From Leisingera sp. ANG59 (GTDB taxonomy: Bacteria > Pseudomonadota > Alphaproteobacteria > Rhodobacterales > Rhodobacteraceae), in assembly GCF_013317235.1 (NCBI RefSeq), contig NZ_WLCM01000003.1, positions 62,001-126,000 on the forward strand: a stretch of 64,000 nt of DNA. The letters are read 5' to 3'. Positions within the stretch are counted from its first letter, which is position 1. Each line of letters begins with the position of its first letter. This document shows, in pieces, positions 1 through 8,102 of this stretch. The notes beneath the pieces are model-generated. The model had not been told where the DNA came from and made no database searches. It saw nothing but the letters and a program-made list of their open reading frames with translations. The translations under genes and the position numbers were made by a program.

Positions 1-530
1 CCACCGCTGCCGCCCATGACGACGGCCCCATCGCCTTCCGCTACCCCCGCGGCGAGGGCGAAGGCGTCGAGATGCCGGAGACCCCGGAGGTGCTGGAAAT
101 CGGCAAGGGCCGGATGATCCAACAAGGCAAGCGCGTGGCGCTGCTGTCCTTCGGCACCCGGCTGGGTGAGGTCAAAAAGGCTGCCGAGGCGCTCTCTGCC
201 AAGGGCATCACCCCGACCATCGCCGACGCCCGCTTTGCCAAGCCGCTGGACCGCGACCTGATCCTGCAGCTGGCAGCAGACCACGAGGCGCTGATCACAA
301 TCGAGGAAGGCGCGGTGGGCGGTTTCGGCTCCCACGTGGCGCAGCTGCTGGCCGAAGAAGGCGTGTTCGACCGCGGCCTCAAGTACCGCTCGATGGTGCT
401 GCCCGACACGTTCATCGATCAGGCCAGCCCGGCGGATATGTACGAGACCGCAGCCATGAACGCGCCGCAGATCGAGGCCAAGGTGCTGGACGTGCTGGGC
501 GTGGCGACGATTGGCGAGAAGCGTGCGTAA
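1..530 (+). CDS. dxs: 1-deoxy-D-xylulose-5-phosphate synthase, C-terminal part
   Basis: C-terminal part of the TPP enzyme that condenses pyruvate and glyceraldehyde 3-phosphate in the first step of the cytosolic MEP isoprenoid pathway. The frame is open from the left edge (first full codon at base 3), so the N-terminal TPP domain lies outside the window. Visible are the end of the pyrimidine-binding domain ([12 protein letters not shown]) and the transketolase C-terminal domain with [15 protein letters not shown] and LPDTFIDQ, both typical of Dxs. About 175 codons are present and the TAA stop is at 528-530. Base use matches the neighbours. No terminator follows; the next element downstream is a frameshifted small gene. 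Confidence 0.93.
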   Translation, partial: TAAAHDDGPIAFRYPRGEGEGVEMPETPEVLEIGKGRMIQQGKRVALLSFGTRLGEVKKAAEALSAKGITPTIADARFAKPLDRDLILQLAADHEALITIEEGAVGGFGSHVAQLLAEEGVFDRGLKYRSMVLPDTFIDQASPADMYETAAMNAPQIEAKVLDVLGVATIGEKRA

Positions 531-603
531 GATTGGCCGGGAGGAGAACCGCGATTATGCGATCACTCTTCCCGCTTCATTCAATCCTGACCGCTCCCGG
601 ATC

Positions 604-851
604 ATGTATATTGAAGACAAATCCGAAGGGCTGGATGGGCCCGCCAGGATCGGCCGCGTCTATTTCTCGAAATCGGGCAAATCGCTTTATTACCAAGGCA
701 GAATTTCAAGAGCCTCAAGGGTTCAGGCTTCAAGGCAAACTACTTTGACGTAGGTACCGGGGATCACTTTTGGATTTCAGGTCCTCGCCAAGACCAGAAC
801 GACAGGCTGTACGGCGGCTTCCGGGACGTGGTCATTGACGAAGATGTTTAA
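604..851 (+). pseudogene. Small conserved hypothetical gene broken by a one-base frameshift
   Basis: From ATG 604 the frame reads MYIEDKSEGLDGPARIGRV and on to YYQGRI, then meets a TAG at 751-753. If the frame drops back one base near 702, it continues as NFKSLKGSGFKANYFDV and ends ...VVIDEDV at TAA 849-851. The joined product, about 83 residues, reads as one coherent protein. From memory it resembles a small conserved Rhodobacterales family that is often mis-annotated as Dxs because it lies next to dxs. The break sits at GAATTT, where loss of one A from an A run would explain it. No canonical slippery heptamer is in register. Either a real pseudogene or a sequencing/assembly indel. The function of the family is not known to me, and the start could lie further upstream. 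Confidence 0.6.
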
Positions 852-926
852 GACGAATACGCCAAACTAATTCAAGCAAGCTGACAGAACCAAATTGGGG
901 CGTTGCGCTGCAAGAGCTCCTGGCAG

Positions 927-1796
927 CTACACCCCCGGCGGCTCCGCAGGCGGCACAAAGCTCTCCATGTCCTCGGCCTGCAGAACCGCCAGCAGCCCCT
1001 CGCGGTAGGTGGGATACAGCAGCTCCACCCCCAGCTCCTCCTTGATGCGGCGGTTGCGGACGCGTTTGTTCTCGCCATAAAAACTGCGCGCCATCGGCGT
1101 CATGCCGGCCTCGTCAAAGGGCACCTCGGCCGGCACCGGCAGGCCCAGCAGCTCTGCCGCATGGCCCAGTACATCCTGCGGCGGGGCCGGGTCGTCATCG
1201 CAAACGTTGTAGACCGCCCCTGGCCGGGGCTGCGCAATCGAGGCTGCCAGCACCTGGGCGATGTCATCGACGTGAATGCGGGAAAACACCTGGCCCGGCT
1301 TCACGATCCGCCGCGCCCGGCCCGCCATCAGCTTGGCAAAGGGACCGCGGCCGGGGCCGTAGATACCGGCCAGGCGGAAGATGTGCAGCGGCAGGCCAGG
1401 GATGGCCTGCCATTGCGCCTCGGCCAGGGCGCGCCAGTCGCCGCGCTCGCTGGAAGGGGTGACCGGCGTGTCCTCATCCACCCAGGCGCCGTCGTGGTGG
1501 CCGTAGACGGCGGTGGTCGACAGATATCCCACCCATTCCAAGCCTTGGGCCTTGGCGATCCTGCCGCCCATCGCCGCCAGCACAGGGTCGCCCTCTGCAT
1601 TGGGGCCGATCGAGTTCAGGATATGCGTCACCCCGTCCAGCGGCACCTCCTGCCCGGGCCAGGCGAACATCTCCACACCGTCAGCCTCGACCGGTTCCCG
1701 CGAGGTGCCGATGACACGCCAGCCCGCCGCCAGCAGGCGCGGGGCAAGCGCCCGGGCGGTATAGCCAAATCCAAGACAAAGCAGCGTTTTTCTCAT
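927..1796 (-). CDS. NAD(P)-dependent SDR/epimerase-type oxidoreductase (YeeZ-like)
   Basis: Predicted cytosolic Rossmann-fold protein of 289 residues, substrate unknown. The N-terminus has the glycine-rich nucleotide site LCLGFGYTARALAPRLL. A mid-protein STTAVYGHHDGAWVDED segment corresponds to the atypical/extended SDR active-site region, and FRLAGIYGPGRGPFAKL follows. The pattern fits the YeeZ-like branch of extended SDRs, often annotated only as SDR family oxidoreductase. I chose ATG 1796 because the glycine motif begins a few residues later, as usual for the fold; an upstream in-frame start would add a proline-rich extension that looks non-coding. It is divergent from the methyltransferase at 1870, with 73 bases between the two starts. 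No partner gene suggests a pathway. Confidence 0.8.
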   Translation of the reverse strand: MRKTLLCLGFGYTARALAPRLLAAGWRVIGTSREPVEADGVEMFAWPGQEVPLDGVTHILNSIGPNAEGDPVLAAMGGRIAKAQGLEWVGYLSTTAVYGHHDGAWVDEDTPVTPSSERGDWRALAEAQWQAIPGLPLHIFRLAGIYGPGRGPFAKLMAGRARRIVKPGQVFSRIHVDDIAQVLAASIAQPRPGAVYNVCDDDPAPPQDVLGHAAELLGLPVPAEVPFDEAGMTPMARSFYGENKRVRNRRIKEELGVELLYPTYREGLLAVLQAEDMESFVPPAEPPGV

Positions 1797-1869
1797 GCCT
1801 CCTAGATGCGTTGGCGGCGGCCGGGGCGCAAGGGTTGATTCGAATCCCCCGCGCGGCTTTGATGGCCCG

Positions 1870-2505
1870 ATGAAAAAGCAGACACCCGGATTGTCCAATG
1901 CCTATGCGCTAAGCACGCCTGAAGATTCGCGGCGGCTTTATGCGGATTGGGCCGGCAGCTACGATCAGGATTTCGCAGCCGGGCAGGACTACTTGCTGCC
2001 CGGGTTGACAGCCAAGGCCTTTGCCGCCGCCGGGGGAACGGGCCCGGTGCTGGACGCGGGCGCGGGCACCGGTCTCTGCGGCCAGGCGCTGCGGGCGCTT
2101 GGGATTGAGCCAATCGACGCCACCGACATCAGCGCCGCCATGCTGGCCGAGGCGCTGCGCAAAGACGCCTACCGCGACGTGATCGAGGCCGACCTGCTGC
2201 AAGGCATCCCGGTGCCGCGCGGCTCTTACCGCGGGGTGGTATCATCCGGCACCTTCACCCACGGCCACCTCGGCCCCGAAGTCCTGCCGGCCCTGCTGCG
2301 GGTGGCAGCGCCCGGCGCCTGGTTTGCCCTGTCGGTGAATACAAAGTTCTATGAGAAAGCCGGATTTGCTGACGCCCTTGACCGGCTGCTGCAGGGGCAA
2401 TGGATCAAGAGCCTGACCCTGCCGGAACTGCGCATTTATGGCCCACGGGCCACCGGCGCGCACAAGGACGACACCGCCCTGATCGCCTTGTTTCAAAAAG
2501 TTTAG
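1870..2505 (+). CDS. Class I SAM-dependent methyltransferase
   Basis: A 211-residue protein with the class I methyltransferase motif I (VLDAGAGTGLCG, about residues 57-68), an acidic motif II region (DATDIS) and a post-motif segment GVVSSGTFTHGHLGPE. The N-terminal AYALSTPEDSRRLYADWAGSYD resembles the WBSCR27/UbiE-like small-molecule methyltransferase group. The substrate cannot be told from the sequence. ATG 1870 was chosen because the conserved region begins just after it; the longer frame upstream runs into the divergent promoter region. It ends facing the CaiD-like gene, with a structured spacer and a leftward terminator between them. Confidence 0.82.
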   Translation: MKKQTPGLSNAYALSTPEDSRRLYADWAGSYDQDFAAGQDYLLPGLTAKAFAAAGGTGPVLDAGAGTGLCGQALRALGIEPIDATDISAAMLAEALRKDAYRDVIEADLLQGIPVPRGSYRGVVSSGTFTHGHLGPEVLPALLRVAAPGAWFALSVNTKFYEKAGFADALDRLLQGQWIKSLTLPELRIYGPRATGAHKDDTALIALFQKV

Positions 2506-2525
2506 GGTGCCCCGTCGGCACAGGG

Positions 2526-2571
2526 TCAAGGGAGGCACAGCCTCCGCGCGGCAGGCGCGGCTTGCCCTTGA
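2526..2571. other. Nested inverted repeat in a convergent spacer
   Basis: TCAAGGG (2526-2532) pairs perfectly with CCCTTGA (2565-2571). Inside lie a small AGG/CCT hairpin and a CCGCGC-GGCAG-GCGCGG hairpin, so the whole could fold as a three-way junction. There is no T tract, so it is not a classical terminator on either strand. It may stabilise the mRNA end of the methyltransferase or be a GC-rich extragenic repeat. Seen in sequence; role not known. Confidence 0.4.
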
Positions 2572-2644
2572 GGCGGCGAGCCGGGTCATACACTCGAACT
2601 GGCTGCTTGAGAAGCAAACCTGCCCCTCAAGAGCTTCTCAGCGT

Positions 2645-2671
2645 AAAGAAAACGCCGCGCGAAGCGCGGCG
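2645..2671 (-). terminator. Rho-independent terminator of the leftward acyl-CoA operon
   Basis: Perfect 8-bp stem CGCCGCGC (2653-2660) / GCGCGGCG (2664-2671) with a GAA loop. On the minus strand it is followed by a T-rich run (the complement of AAAGAAAA). It lies about 60 bases past the stop of the CaiD-like gene. Confidence 0.75.
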
Positions 2672-2729
2672 CTTGGCCCAACTGTGCAGGGGCATCTTCA
2701 GATGTCCCGCAGCGGGCGGGAGTGGCGCG

Positions 2730-3527
2730 TTACCGCCCCTTCCAGACCGGATCGCGTTTCTCGGCAAAGGCGCGGGCGCCTTCCAGGTTGTCCTCGGAGC
2801 CATAGAGCACATCCACCGTCTTGAGCTGGCGCTGGGTGATGCGGTTCATCGCATCCTGGAACTTGCTGTCCTCGGCGTCGCGCACGATCTCCTTGATCGC
2901 CGCATAGACTAGCGGCGGTCCGGAAGCGAGCAGACGCGCCAGCTCCCAGGCCCGGTCCATCAGCTGATCCGCCGCCACGATCTCATTCACCAGGCCCCAG
3001 CGGTTGGCCTCTTCGGCATCAAACCAGCGCCCGGTGAGCAACAGCTCCATGGCGATGTGATAGGGGATACGCTTGGGCAGCTTCACGCTGGCCGCGTCCG
3101 CCACGGTGCCGGAGCGGATTTCCGGCAGCGCAAAGGTGGCGTGACCGGCGGCGATGATCATGTCCGCCGACAGCGCCAGCTCCAGACCGCCGCCACAGGC
3201 AATACCGTTCACGGCAGCAATCACCGGCTTGTTCATGTCGCGCAGCTCCTGCAGCCCGCCAAAGCCGCCGACGCCGTAATCGCCATCCACCGCATCGCCG
3301 TCTGCGGCGGCCTTCAGGTCCCAACCCGGGCAAAAGAACTTCTCGCCGCCGCCAGTCAGGATCGCAACCCGCAGTTCCGGATCATCGCGGAAATCACGGA
3401 ACACTTCGCCCATCACCCGGCTGGTGGCCAGGTCGATGGCGTTGGCCTTGGGCCGGTCCAGCGTCACTTCCAGAATGGCGCCGTCGCGGCGGGTTTTCAC
3501 AGGGCTGTTCTCTGGGCTTTCACTCAT
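2730..3527 (-). CDS. caiD: Carnitinyl-CoA dehydratase / enoyl-CoA hydratase (CaiD-like)
   Basis: Crotonase-fold protein of 265 residues. It should interconvert carnitinyl-CoA and crotonobetainyl-CoA, or hydrate a similar trimethylammonium enoyl-CoA. It closely tracks what I know of E. coli CaiD: an MSES start, LDRPKANAID, FRDDPELRVAILTGGGEKFF, GWDLKAAADG and the exact C-terminal phrase FAEKRDPVWKGR. Both crotonase glutamates are present, in GGGLELALSAD and FALPEIRSG, and the oxyanion-hole glycines precede the first. ATG 3527 is preceded by a very strong Shine-Dalgarno (AGGAGGAG). Last gene of the leftward operon, 50 bases after the acyl-CoA ligase and followed by a terminator. General enoyl-CoA hydratase activity is the alternative. 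Confidence 0.85.
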   Translation of the reverse strand: MSESPENSPVKTRRDGAILEVTLDRPKANAIDLATSRVMGEVFRDFRDDPELRVAILTGGGEKFFCPGWDLKAAADGDAVDGDYGVGGFGGLQELRDMNKPVIAAVNGIACGGGLELALSADMIIAAGHATFALPEIRSGTVADAASVKLPKRIPYHIAMELLLTGRWFDAEEANRWGLVNEIVAADQLMDRAWELARLLASGPPLVYAAIKEIVRDAEDSKFQDAMNRITQRQLKTVDVLYGSEDNLEGARAFAEKRDPVWKGR

Positions 3528-3577
3528 GTCGTCTCCTCCTGGCATGGGTCATGCCGTTCCTTGTCCAGGCCGAAGCC

Positions 3578-5605
3578 TCAGTATTTCCGGCGCATCAGCG
3601 CATCCGCCGCCACCGCATCCGAAGGCGTGCAAAGCAGCGGGTTGATCTCGATCTCTTCCAGGCCGAGCGCGTTTTCCATCACGTAGGCTTCCACCGCGCG
3701 GATGGCGCGCAGGATCGCCTCACGGTCCGCAGCCGGGGCGCCGCGGTACCCCTCCAGCAGCTTCGTCATGCGCAGGGATTTCAGAGCATTCTCAATCTCC
3801 GCGTCCGAAGCGGGCAGCAGGAAAGAGGCGCTGTCCTGCATCAGCTCGGTCAGGGTGCCGCCCGCTGCCAGGGTCATGACAAAGCCATGCGCCGGATCCT
3901 TGACCACGCCGATCAGCAGCTCTGCGACCGCACCGGTGACCATTTCCTCGACCAGAAAATGCGAGGCGGGCATGTTGAAGGCAGCATCGCTCACCTCCTG
4001 GCCTGAGTTCAGGTTCAAAGCCACAGCGCCTGCCTCGGTCTTGTGGGCCACACCTTCCCCTTTCAGCACCACAGGGAAGCCGACATCCACCGCCACCGCG
4101 CGGGCGTTGGTGGCGGAGGCCGCCCGTTTGGAGCGCGGAACGCGCAGACCGTAGCTTGAAAGCTGCCACTTGGCTTCGGCCTCCGGCACCAGATCGGGCT
4201 CCACCGCCGGCGTCGGCAGCAACAGCGGCGCAGGCGCTTCCGGCAGCGGCAGGCTGGCGGCCTCGCAGGCCGTGATGGCTTCGCTCAGGCCGCAGAAAGG
4301 AACGACACCGGCCTGCATCAGCCGGGCCGCCACATCCTCCGGCAGCAATTCGGGCAAAGTCGCCACCAGACCGACGTTGGCCCCGGTCCGCTCGTGCGAG
4401 CCGATGGCGGCCTGGATCGCGCATTCCCAGTCCGACGCATCGCAGCGGTCACCGCGCGGGAAATCGACGATCAGCATGGTCATCGCCAGCTGCGGGTCCA
4501 TCATCGCCGCAAACGCCCGGGTCATCGCCTCGGCATCGCGCCAGATGTAAGTGTGGTAGTCGAGCGGGTTGGCCAACGCCACCATCGGGCCCAGCGCCTC
4601 CCGCAGATCCGTCTTCTGGCGCGCATTCAAGGGCGGGAACTGCACCCCTCGCGCGTGGCCTGTATCCGCAGCCAGGCTTGCCTCCCCTCCGGAGCAGCTG
4701 ATGCTTGCGATGCGGTTCGAGGGCAAACGCCCCGTCACATGCAACAGCTTCAGCGTCTCCAGAAAGGAGGGCAGGTCATCAAGACGCGGAATGCCAAGGC
4801 GTGAGAGCAAAGCCCCGGCCCCCGCGTCGCCGCCTGCAAGCGAGGCGGTATGAGAAACAGTTGCGGCCTGAGCCTCGGCCGACTTGCCAACCTTCAGCGC
4901 AATGATCGGCTTGCCCAACTCACGGGCGCGGGCTGCAAGCGCCTCAAACGCGCGCAGGTCGCCAAAGCCCTCGATATGCAGGCCCAGCGCAGTCACGCGC
5001 TCGTCTTCCAGCAGCGCCTCGCCGATCGCGGCAATGCCCGACTGCGCCTGGTTGCCCGCGGTCACCACATAGGCCACCGGCAGGCCGCGTTTCTGCATGG
5101 TCAGGTTGATCGCGATGTTGGAGCTTTGGGTGACCAGCGCCACGCCTTTTTCCGCCCGGACCCCGCCATGCTGGTCCGGCCACAGCAGCGCGCCGTCCAG
5201 ATAGTTGATGAAGCCATAGCAATTGGGGCCGAGGAACGGCATATCGCCTGCCGCCTCCAGCAATTCCGCCTGCAGATCCGCGCCTTCAGCGTCCTCCGCA
5301 GCAGCCTCCAGAAAACCGGAGGCAAAGCACACCGCCCCGCCGGCACCACGCGTTGAGAGCGCCCGCACCACCTCGATGGTGGCAAAGCGGTTCACCCCGA
5401 TGAAGGCCGCATCCGGTGCCTCCGGCAGGCTGTCCGCATCCTTGAAGGCAGGCAGGCCCGCGACCTCTTCGGCCTTGGGATGAACGGGCCAGATGGTGCC
5501 CTCAAACCCCATCTTCTGGCATTGCTCGATCACCAGACGGCACCATGCGCCGCCGCCAATCACAGCAATGGTTTTCGGGCGGAAAAGCCTGTTTAGAGAC
5601 TGCAT
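3578..5605 (-). CDS. ADP-forming acyl-CoA synthetase (acetate-CoA ligase family)
   Basis: A 675-residue fused acyl-CoA synthetase (NDP-forming), which activates an organic acid to its CoA thioester with ATP giving ADP and phosphate. Domain order: N-terminal CoA-binding Rossmann domain (KTIAVIGGGAW from residue 11), two succinyl-CoA-ligase-like flavodoxin domains, and a C-terminal ATP-grasp domain (about residues 470-675, with VGFPVVLKGEGVAHKTEAG). The transient phosphohistidine of the family is His252 in VSHTASLAGG. It lies between the SelW-like gene (6-base gap) and caiD, with an acyl-CoA dehydrogenase first in the operon. From that context I infer that the acid is gamma-butyrobetaine, crotonobetaine or carnitine. 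The substrate assignment is inference; the family assignment is firm. Confidence 0.85.
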   Translation of the reverse strand: MQSLNRLFRPKTIAVIGGGAWCRLVIEQCQKMGFEGTIWPVHPKAEEVAGLPAFKDADSLPEAPDAAFIGVNRFATIEVVRALSTRGAGGAVCFASGFLEAAAEDAEGADLQAELLEAAGDMPFLGPNCYGFINYLDGALLWPDQHGGVRAEKGVALVTQSSNIAINLTMQKRGLPVAYVVTAGNQAQSGIAAIGEALLEDERVTALGLHIEGFGDLRAFEALAARARELGKPIIALKVGKSAEAQAATVSHTASLAGGDAGAGALLSRLGIPRLDDLPSFLETLKLLHVTGRLPSNRIASISCSGGEASLAADTGHARGVQFPPLNARQKTDLREALGPMVALANPLDYHTYIWRDAEAMTRAFAAMMDPQLAMTMLIVDFPRGDRCDASDWECAIQAAIGSHERTGANVGLVATLPELLPEDVAARLMQAGVVPFCGLSEAITACEAASLPLPEAPAPLLLPTPAVEPDLVPEAEAKWQLSSYGLRVPRSKRAASATNARAVAVDVGFPVVLKGEGVAHKTEAGAVALNLNSGQEVSDAAFNMPASHFLVEEMVTGAVAELLIGVVKDPAHGFVMTLAAGGTLTELMQDSASFLLPASDAEIENALKSLRMTKLLEGYRGAPAADREAILRAIRAVEAYVMENALGLEEIEINPLLCTPSDAVAADALMRRKY

Positions 5606-5611
5606 TTGATC

Positions 5612-5914
5612 TTATTCACCGGTCTTGCCGCGGTCCAGATGGCCGAGGTCTTGTTCAGGGTTGATCCGGTCGCGCACGCGGGTTTTCAGCTCTTTCACAT
5701 CAGGAAAGCCGCCGTCCCGTTTGCGTTCCCAGACCAGCTCCTTATCAACATGGATCTCAAAGATCCCGCCCAAATCTCCAGGAACCAGAGTCACCCCGCC
5801 CAATTGGTCCTGGAAGGTCTGCAGCAGCTCCTGCGCCATCCAGCCCGCCCGCAGCAGCCAGTTGCAGCCGATGCAGTAGGTAATGGTAACAACGGGTTTC
5901 CCGGTCTGGGTCAT
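5612..5914 (-). CDS. SelT/SelW/SelH (Rdx) family protein with CxxC
   Basis: A 100-residue thioredoxin-like protein of the Rdx family. The redox motif is CIGC near the N-terminus (TITYCIGCNWLLRAGWMAQE), with cysteine where selenoproteins have selenocysteine. The GGVTLVPGDLGGIFEI strand region and ERKRDGGFPDVKELK tail are family signatures. The cellular role of bacterial members is poorly known; a thiol-redox function is usually assumed. It sits inside the acyl-CoA operon, 3 bases after the dehydrogenase stop and 6 before the ligase start, so it is almost certainly co-translated with them. A SelW-like protein here could protect or reduce one of the neighbouring enzymes, which is speculation. 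Confidence 0.85.
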   Translation of the reverse strand: MTQTGKPVVTITYCIGCNWLLRAGWMAQELLQTFQDQLGGVTLVPGDLGGIFEIHVDKELVWERKRDGGFPDVKELKTRVRDRINPEQDLGHLDRGKTGE

Positions 5915-5917
5915 GGA

Positions 5918-7081
5918 TCAGCCTCCGACGGCACGCAGCATTTCGCGGCTGATGATGTGCCGCTGGATTTCACTGGTGCCCTCCCAGATACGTTCCACCC
6001 GCGCGTCGCGCCAGATGCGTTCCAGCGGCAGCTCGTCCATCAGGCCCATGCCGCCGTGAATCTGGATCGCCTCATCGGCGACAAAGGCTAGCATTTCGGT
6101 TGCTTTCAGCTTGGCCATCGACATGTCGCTCTCGGTGACGGTGCCCTGGTCGAACTTCCAGCCGGCTTCCCAGGTCAGAAGGTTCGCGGCCTTCAGCTCC
6201 AGCGCCATGTCGGCCAGCTTGAAGGAAATGCCCTGAAACTTGCCGATCTGCTGCCCGAACTGCTTGCGCTCAGCCGCGTAACTGATCGAGTGTTCCAGCG
6301 CCCGCTCCGCGCGGCCCAGGCAGGTGGCGGCAACCTGCAGGCGGGTGGCGCCCAGCCAGGTGTTGGCAACCTCAAATCCCTTGTCGACCTCACCCAGAAT
6401 GGCAGAGGACGGCAGGCGGCAGTCGTCGAATTCCAGCACCGCATTGGTGTAGCCGCGATGGCTGACGTTGCCGTAGCCGTCGCGCACCTCGAAACCCGGG
6501 GTGCCCTTGTCGACAAAAAAGGCGGTGATCTTCTTTTTCGGCCCGCGCGGGGTGTCTTCAACACCGGTTGCCATGAAGCAGATGGCGAAATCGGCAATGT
6601 CCGCGTGGCTGATGAAATGCTTGGTGCCGTTCAGGATCCAGTCATCGCCGTCCTGGCGCGCAGTCGCCTTCATGCCGCGCAGGTCCGATCCCGCATCCGG
6701 CTCGGTCATCGCCAGGCAGTCCCATTTCTCCCCCTTCATGCAGGGAAACAGGTATTTCTCTTTCTGCTCCTCAGTGCCCGCCAGCAGGATATTCGAGGGG
6801 CGCGCAACACCGGTCCAGTGCAGCGCGTAGTTGGCGCGGCCCAGCTCCTTTTCATACATCAGCCAGGTCAGGGTATCGAGGCCGGCACCGCCCACTTCCT
6901 CGGGCATGTTGGCGGCATAAAGCCCTGCTTCCATCGCCTTTTTCTGCACATCCCGGATCACATCCATATCCAGATGGCCGGTGCGCTCGATCTCCGCTTC
7001 ATGCGGATACAGCTCCTTTTCCACAAAGGCGCGGGTGGTTTCGACAATCATCGACTGTTCTTCGGTCATCCCGAACTGCAT
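5918..7081 (-). CDS. Acyl-CoA dehydrogenase (probable betainyl-CoA dehydrogenase)
   Basis: FAD-dependent acyl-CoA dehydrogenase of 387 residues. The FAD-binding signature is CLAMTEPDAGSDLRGMK and the catalytic base glutamate is in RIWEGTSEIQRHIISREML, the position found in medium/short-chain enzymes. The IHGGMGLMDELPLERIWRD segment is also typical. Given the CaiD-like and acyl-CoA ligase partners, it likely oxidises gamma-butyrobetainyl-CoA to crotonobetainyl-CoA or works in the same cycle; electrons would go to ETF. ATG 7081 was chosen over an upstream in-frame ATG because AGAGGAAG lies 7 bases before it. First gene of the leftward operon and divergent from the GlxA-type regulator. Confidence 0.85.
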   Translation of the reverse strand: MQFGMTEEQSMIVETTRAFVEKELYPHEAEIERTGHLDMDVIRDVQKKAMEAGLYAANMPEEVGGAGLDTLTWLMYEKELGRANYALHWTGVARPSNILLAGTEEQKEKYLFPCMKGEKWDCLAMTEPDAGSDLRGMKATARQDGDDWILNGTKHFISHADIADFAICFMATGVEDTPRGPKKKITAFFVDKGTPGFEVRDGYGNVSHRGYTNAVLEFDDCRLPSSAILGEVDKGFEVANTWLGATRLQVAATCLGRAERALEHSISYAAERKQFGQQIGKFQGISFKLADMALELKAANLLTWEAGWKFDQGTVTESDMSMAKLKATEMLAFVADEAIQIHGGMGLMDELPLERIWRDARVERIWEGTSEIQRHIISREMLRAVGG

Positions 7082-7160
7082 GGCGGTCTTCCTCTGCAAA
7101 TCTGTTGCCAATCAGACTACGCTGCTTGCCCGCGTCCATCATGCAAAGATAGAAAGAATC

Positions 7161-8102
7161 ATGCGAAGTTGGACAAAAGATACCGCTGCAGTGCAGCAAT
7201 TGGATGTGCTGCTGTTTGATGCGTTTTCCGCCCATTGCCTGGCCAACACGGTGGAGCCGCTGCGCGCCGCCAACACATTCGCCGGGCGCCAGGCCTATGC
7301 CTGGCGGTTCCTGACGCTGGATGGCGGGGCGGCGGTGTCGTCGTCAGGCATGGAGGTGCGGGCGCATGGGAAGCTGGGCGACTGCAGCGGCGATCTGCTG
7401 ATTGCGATGCCGTCATACGACTTCCTGCGCCATGCCACCGTGGCCACCGCCCGGGCGCTGAAGTCCGCCGCCCGCCGTTACAAGACTCTCGCCGGTTTTG
7501 ACACCGGCGCCTGGCTGCTGGCGCAGGCCGGTCTGCTGGACGGGCGGCGGGCAACGATCCACTGGGAGGAGCTCAGCCGCTTTACCGAGGCTTTCCCCGA
7601 CGTGCAGGCCGAACGCGCCCGCCAGGTGTGGGACGGAGACCGCATCACCTGCACCGGCGCGCTGGCGGCCTTTGACACCATGATGGAGCTGATCGGTGAG
7701 CAGCACGGGGCAGCGCTGCGGCTGGAGGTGGCGACGCTGTTCATGGCGCCGGAAGCAACCGAGACCCAGGACCCGATCCTAGTCCGCGGAAAATCCGTGG
7801 CCCGCGCGGTGGCGGTGATGCAGGCCAATCTGGAGGCACCGTTGCCGATCGCTGCCGTGGCCCGAAAGGCGGGCCGCAGTCAGAAAGATCTGGAGGCGCG
7901 GATGAAGAACGAGCTCGGCGCGACACCGCAGGCTGTTTACCGGCGGCTGCGGCTGATACAGGCCAGAAAGCTCGTGTTAGAGACTGTTTTAAGCGTCTCT
8001 GAAATTGCCCTGCGCTGCGGCTATGACGACCCGAGCGCGCTGACCCGGGCCTTCAAGGCGGAGTTCGGAACCACCCCGCGCAGCTTGCGCAGCGCAGGTT
8101 AG
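7161..8102 (+). CDS. GlxA-family AraC-type regulator (CdhR/GbdR-like)
   Basis: Transcription regulator of 313 residues: an N-terminal DJ-1/PfpI-like amidotransferase-fold sensor domain (about 12-190; LDVLLFDAFSAHCLANTVEP) and a C-terminal AraC double helix-turn-helix (about 215-310; IAAVARKAGRSQKDLEARMK, then SEIALRCGYDDPSALTRAFK). Relatives include CdhR and GbdR, which control carnitine and glycine-betaine catabolism in Pseudomonas. The divergent orientation, 79 bases from the acyl-CoA dehydrogenase start, makes it the likely regulator of that operon. ATG 7161 follows an AGAAAG purine run. The 3' end overlaps the end of the convergent membrane-protein gene by 4 bases. Confidence 0.85.
   Translation: MRSWTKDTAAVQQLDVLLFDAFSAHCLANTVEPLRAANTFAGRQAYAWRFLTLDGGAAVSSSGMEVRAHGKLGDCSGDLLIAMPSYDFLRHATVATARALKSAARRYKTLAGFDTGAWLLAQAGLLDGRRATIHWEELSRFTEAFPDVQAERARQVWDGDRITCTGALAAFDTMMELIGEQHGAALRLEVATLFMAPEATETQDPILVRGKSVARAVAVMQANLEAPLPIAAVARKAGRSQKDLEARMKNELGATPQAVYRRLRLIQARKLVLETVLSVSEIALRCGYDDPSALTRAFKAEFGTTPRSLRSAG

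Noticed and set aside
695-712. Programmed -1 frameshift in the small gene after dxs
   Set aside because: There is no in-register X-XXY-YYZ slippery heptamer and no clear downstream pseudoknot; an ordinary indel explains it better.
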